From Lachnospiraceae bacterium (GTDB taxonomy: Bacteria; Bacillota; Clostridia; Lachnospirales; Lachnospiraceae), in NCBI GenBank assembly GCA_024696005.1, contig JAILHF010000007.1, forward strand, positions 62,001-126,000: a DNA stretch of 64,000 nt, in the 5' to 3' direction. The notes below the pieces were generated by a model. It ran no database searches. It was not told the origin of the DNA and worked only from the letters and a program-made list of their open reading frames with translations. Positions 61,070 to 64,000 of the stretch are shown here, one piece after another (positions within the stretch are counted from its first letter, which is position 1; each line of letters starts with the position of its first letter). A program made the translations under genes and the position numbers.

Positions 61070-61843
61070 ATGATCCCGCAGGAAGAGATCAATTCCACCT
61101 GGACACTTCGTTCCGATAACTACAACAAATATGTTGTCGAAGAGCTGCAGACGGACCGTCCCGCAAAATGGATCCGGCTGATCGAGAAAAACGCTCCCGC
61201 GCTCCGGCCCCTCAGGGTTCTGGATGCAGGCTGCGGCCCCGGCTTTTTTTCCGCGATCCTCTCGGATGCCGGACATCTGGTCACCGGGATCGACGGCTCG
61301 GATCGCATGCTGGAGCACGCCAGGACGAACGCAACACTCTACGGCCGTGACCCGGAGCTGATCAAAGGCGATTTCGGCAGGCTTCCCTTTGCCGACGATA
61401 CCTTCGACCTTCTGGTCTGCAGGAACGTCACGCACATCATCCAGGAACACCTGAAGGTATACGGGGAATGGAACCGCGTGCTGAAGCCCGGCGGCGTGCT
61501 GCTGATCTTCGACGCCAACTGGCATCTGCCCTATCAGCCCGGCCCCGTGCGTGAGGACGCGATCCGCAGGGAAAGGGCCTGCCTGGAACAGTATGGCAGC
61601 GGCTTTACCCATGACGGATCCTACGAGTACATCGACAGCGGTCTGGAGCCCGAAAACTTCCGGGTATTCGGGAATGCCGTCCGGCCCGATTTCGACATCG
61701 GGGTTCTGTGCCAGCTTCCCTTCCGCGATATCACCTTCGAACGGGATGTCACGGAGGAACTGTGGAGCGAAAAGGAGAAGCTGGCTTACGGCGCAACGCC
61801 GCTCTACATGCTGCGGGCCGTGAAACAGGAAAAAACCGCATGA
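61070..61843 (+). CDS. Class I SAM-dependent methyltransferase
   Basis: Protein of 257 residues. The SAM-binding motif I is RVLDAGCGPGFFSAI, with GIDGSDRMLEHA after it, DDTFDLLVCRNVTHII as motif II and RVLKPGGVLLIFDANWH as motif III (methyltransferase type 11). The N terminus begins MIPQEEINSTWTLRSDNYNK. The ATG at 61070 has AAAAGGAG; an upstream in-frame extension lies in the leader. It is the first gene before a peptide/nickel-type binding protein and permease, so it could make or alter a metallophore or the transported compound. Its substrate is unknown. Confidence 0.88.
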   Translation: MIPQEEINSTWTLRSDNYNKYVVEELQTDRPAKWIRLIEKNAPALRPLRVLDAGCGPGFFSAILSDAGHLVTGIDGSDRMLEHARTNATLYGRDPELIKGDFGRLPFADDTFDLLVCRNVTHIIQEHLKVYGEWNRVLKPGGVLLIFDANWHLPYQPGPVREDAIRRERACLEQYGSGFTHDGSYEYIDSGLEPENFRVFGNAVRPDFDIGVLCQLPFRDITFERDVTEELWSEKEKLAYGATPLYMLRAVKQEKTA

Positions 61844-61888
61844 TCATCATCTCCGGCGCCAGGCACCGGAGCAGAAAAGGAGAAAAAA

Positions 61889-63499
61889 ATGAAAAAGTTT
61901 TTATCGCTGTTACTTGCAATGTGTCTGGTCATGGGCCTGTGTGCCTGCCAGGCCTCAACCGATCCGGGTCCCGTGAGCACACCGACTGACGACAAACAGA
62001 CAACAACGGATAACACCACACCGGCAGCGGATCCCGATGCCGGCAACGTGACGCAGCCAACTGACACCACGCAGGCGAAGGTGCTGCGTATGGCGGAAAG
62101 CTTTGCATACGCCTCTCTGGACGTGCACAAGGATTATTACGGCTGGTACACTTCCATCTACGGCGTCTCGGAGACGCTCTTTAAGGTGGCGGACAACCTG
62201 TCCATTCAGCCCCTGCTGGCAAAGGAATACAGCGTAAGCGATGACGGAAAGACCTGGACCTTCCGGCTTGCGGATGCGAAATTCTCCAACGGAAACGCGC
62301 TCACGGCCGACATGGTCGTCAAAAACTTTCAGCGTCTGGCCGAAGTCAACGAGCGTTTCGCCTATCTGGGCGATTTCACTTTCGCGGCGGATGGCGACAA
62401 GACCCTGACGATCACCACGCCGGAGATCTATCCGACGATGCTCAGCGATCTCACCGCTCCGGAGACCGGCATCATGGATCTGGACGCAACGACCGATCCC
62501 GACAACGCACCGGTCTGCACCGGTCCTTTCACGGTCAAATCCTTCGAGCCGGAAGGAACCGTGGAAGTGGTCAAAAACGCTTCCTACTGGAACGGGGATG
62601 TGAAGCTGGACGGCGCCATCTTCTATTACATGCAGGACGATGACACAAAGCTCAATGCAATGCAGGCAGGAGACATCGACGGCTACACCAGCGTGACCGC
62701 CGCTGCCAAGCAGATCTACAGCATGGACGCTGACCGATACACCCTGACCGAGATCCCGGCCACCCGCCTGCAGTTCTATGTGCTGAACAAGTCCCGCCTG
62801 GATGACAAGGTCTGCGAAGCCATCAACCTGACGATCGACAACAAGGCCATGGCCGAGTTTTTGGGCGGAACGGTCTCGGCAGCCGTCGGTCCCTTCGCTT
62901 CCACCGCGCCTTACGGCAAGGTGAGCAAACCCGCTCCGGATACCGCAAAGGCAAAGGCCCTGCTCGAAGAAGCCGGCTACACCGCAGGCGCGGACGGCAT
63001 GTACCAGAAGAACGGAAAGCCCCTGAGCGTGAACATCGGCTATTACGAGGCCCGCTCCCTGGATACCATCGCCGTTCTGATGCAGGAGCAGCTCAAAAAC
63101 ATCGGTGTGGATGCCGTGCTCACGGCCGAGGAAGATCCGGATGCCACCTATATCGCCACCGGCGACTACGACATCGCCCTGTATTGCATGATCGCCGATA
63201 AATCCGGCGACCCCTACTACTGCATCGATGCCCTGTTCCGCAAGGATTCCAAGTGGGCATTGGCCGGTTTCCCTTCGGACGAAACGGAGAAGCTGATCGA
63301 CGAGCTGCGCTACGAAACGGATGTGAACAAGCGCGCGGATCTGGCAAATCAGATCGTCCAGCGCTCCATTGACGAAAATGCCTTCGGCTATGTGGGCCTG
63401 TTCAACAAGACCACGGTCATGACAAAGGGTGTGAGCGGGATCTCCGAAAACTGTCCCTTCGATTTCTATGGCGTAAACGCCGAGACTGATATAAAATAA
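61889..63499 (+). CDS. Peptide/nickel-type ABC transporter substrate-binding lipoprotein
   Basis: Protein of 536 residues. The lipoprotein signal (LLLAMCLVMGLCAC) should give lipidated Cys20, followed by a Thr/Asp-rich linker. The SBP_bac_5 domain (about 65-536) has ETLFKVADNLSIQPLLAKEY, SVSDDGKTWTFRL and NGDVKLDGAIFYYMQDDDTK. The family binds peptides, nickel complexes, opines or glutathione. A strong ribosome binding site (AAAAGGAGAAAAAA) precedes it. The gene lies 45 bp after the methyltransferase and 27 bp before the permease. Ligand type cannot be deduced. Confidence 0.92.
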   Translation: MKKFLSLLLAMCLVMGLCACQASTDPGPVSTPTDDKQTTTDNTTPAADPDAGNVTQPTDTTQAKVLRMAESFAYASLDVHKDYYGWYTSIYGVSETLFKVADNLSIQPLLAKEYSVSDDGKTWTFRLADAKFSNGNALTADMVVKNFQRLAEVNERFAYLGDFTFAADGDKTLTITTPEIYPTMLSDLTAPETGIMDLDATTDPDNAPVCTGPFTVKSFEPEGTVEVVKNASYWNGDVKLDGAIFYYMQDDDTKLNAMQAGDIDGYTSVTAAAKQIYSMDADRYTLTEIPATRLQFYVLNKSRLDDKVCEAINLTIDNKAMAEFLGGTVSAAVGPFASTAPYGKVSKPAPDTAKAKALLEEAGYTAGADGMYQKNGKPLSVNIGYYEARSLDTIAVLMQEQLKNIGVDAVLTAEEDPDATYIATGDYDIALYCMIADKSGDPYYCIDALFRKDSKWALAGFPSDETEKLIDELRYETDVNKRADLANQIVQRSIDENAFGYVGLFNKTTVMTKGVSGISENCPFDFYGVNAETDIK

Positions 63500-63526
63500 G
63501 AAACGATTAAACGAGAGGAAGTTTGG

Positions 63527-64000
63527 ATGGGGAAATACATAGGCAAACGCCTGCTGCATCTTTTGTGGATCATGCTTGCAGTCAGCTTTCTCACCTTTCT
63601 GCTGATGTACCTGACACCCGGGGACGCCGCCATGAAAAAGCTTTACGCCCAGGGTGTGGCCGTGTCGGATGAAGTGCTGGAAAACACCAGGGAGAACATG
63701 GGACTGAACCGCTCTTTTGCCGTTCAGTACGGTGACTGGCTGCTCCACGCCCTGCGTTTCGACCTGGGAAGCTCTTTCAAGGACGGCTTTCCCGTATCCG
63801 AAAAACTGCTCAAAGGCATGAAAAATACGGCCATCCTCACCCTTTCCGCCCTGGCCCTGGCCCTGGCGGTCTCTCTGCCTCTGGCGTTCTTTACCGCCGT
63901 TAAGAAGAATTCCCTGCCGGACTACATCGTCCGTTTTTTCAGTTTTGTGGGCAATTCGATGCCGAATTTCCTGATCTCCGTGCTGCTGATGTATTACCTG
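63527..64000 (+). CDS. Peptide/nickel-type ABC transporter permease, first subunit (cut by window end)
   Basis: Open frame of 158 codons with no stop, running off the right edge. It begins MGKYIGKRLLHLLWIMLAVS and continues LTFLLMYLTPGDAAMKKLYA, the DppB/NikB N terminus with its first membrane helix. Further helices (AILTLSALALALAVSLPLAF) follow. A full protein would be about 310-330 residues. ATG has GAGGAAG upstream. The second permease and the ATPases are expected beyond the window. Confidence 0.92.
   Translation, partial: MGKYIGKRLLHLLWIMLAVSFLTFLLMYLTPGDAAMKKLYAQGVAVSDEVLENTRENMGLNRSFAVQYGDWLLHALRFDLGSSFKDGFPVSEKLLKGMKNTAILTLSALALALAVSLPLAFFTAVKKNSLPDYIVRFFSFVGNSMPNFLISVLLMYYL

Overview
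The window looks like a chromosomal segment from a motile, Gram-positive, GC-rich member of the Clostridia, most like Lachnospiraceae. The reasons are a FliW-CsrA flagellar pair, a PucR-FtsEX-M23-S41 gene order, clostridial MutS-like ATPases, a YjfB-type motility peptide, ATP-type PEP carboxykinase, and AGGAGG-type ribosome binding sites throughout. No transposase, phage, CRISPR or rRNA gene was seen. Coding is dense and most operons have short gaps or stop/start overlaps.

Layout. (1) 1-7.9 kb, minus strand: a late flagellar operon flgM-flgN-flgK-flgK-flgL-fliW-csrA, headed by an excellent sigma-28 promoter with weaker sigma-28-like promoters inside. It has two different FlgK genes and unusually large FlgK/FlgL proteins. 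The flagellin gene is probably just beyond the left edge. (2) 7.9-12.3 kb: a DUF3880-type glycosyltransferase with an apparently leaderless mRNA, mscL, a Maf-type flagellin glycosyltransferase and a DUF4236 protein. (3) 12.4-14.2 kb: pckA. (4) 14.2-19.1 kb, minus: a GatD/TarJ-like polyol-phosphate dehydrogenase, an IspD/TarI-like cytidylyltransferase, an Rpe-like epimerase and a two-domain LicD protein, together a probable CDP-polyol synthesis and transfer pathway. (5) 19.2-25.5 kb, minus: a signalling operon with an HD-GYP/GADEF protein, a hybrid histidine kinase and a response regulator. (6) 25.6 kb: tRNA-Ser(CGA), then an SDR, nadD, a polytopic membrane protein and a radical SAM/SPASM protein. 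(7) 30.4-34.7 kb, plus: an FAD oxidoreductase and an LtaS-like sulfatase-fold membrane enzyme. (8) 34.8-42.7 kb: a HIT protein, a MutS-like ATPase, and a PucR regulator-ftsE-ftsX-M23-S41 cell-wall operon. (9) 42.9-47 kb: a YjfB motility peptide and a cheV-antiporter-cvfB-CPBP operon. (10) 47-53.3 kb: hpt, a secreted papain-like protease with Ig-like repeats, and a three-gene surface-protein operon. (11) 53.5-58.8 kb, minus: a CrtI-like oxidoreductase, a TetR regulator and two overlapping MutS-like ATPases. (12) 58.9-64 kb, plus: a diguanylate cyclase with a LacI-type sensor, then an operon of methyltransferase, peptide/nickel-type binding lipoprotein and permease (cut by the window end), preceded by a leader with a terminator and a competing helix.

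The best candidates for something new are the CDP-polyol/LicD locus, which resembles the animal ISPD-fukutin pathway in logic, and the unassigned terminator-type leader RNA controlling the methyltransferase-ABC transporter operon. Also notable are the leaderless glycosyltransferase facing the flagellar promoter, a dispersed intergenic hairpin element in two copies, the overlapping MutS-like pair, and FtsE with a long charged N-terminal extension. All functional calls come from reading the sequence and recalled family knowledge; no database search was run.
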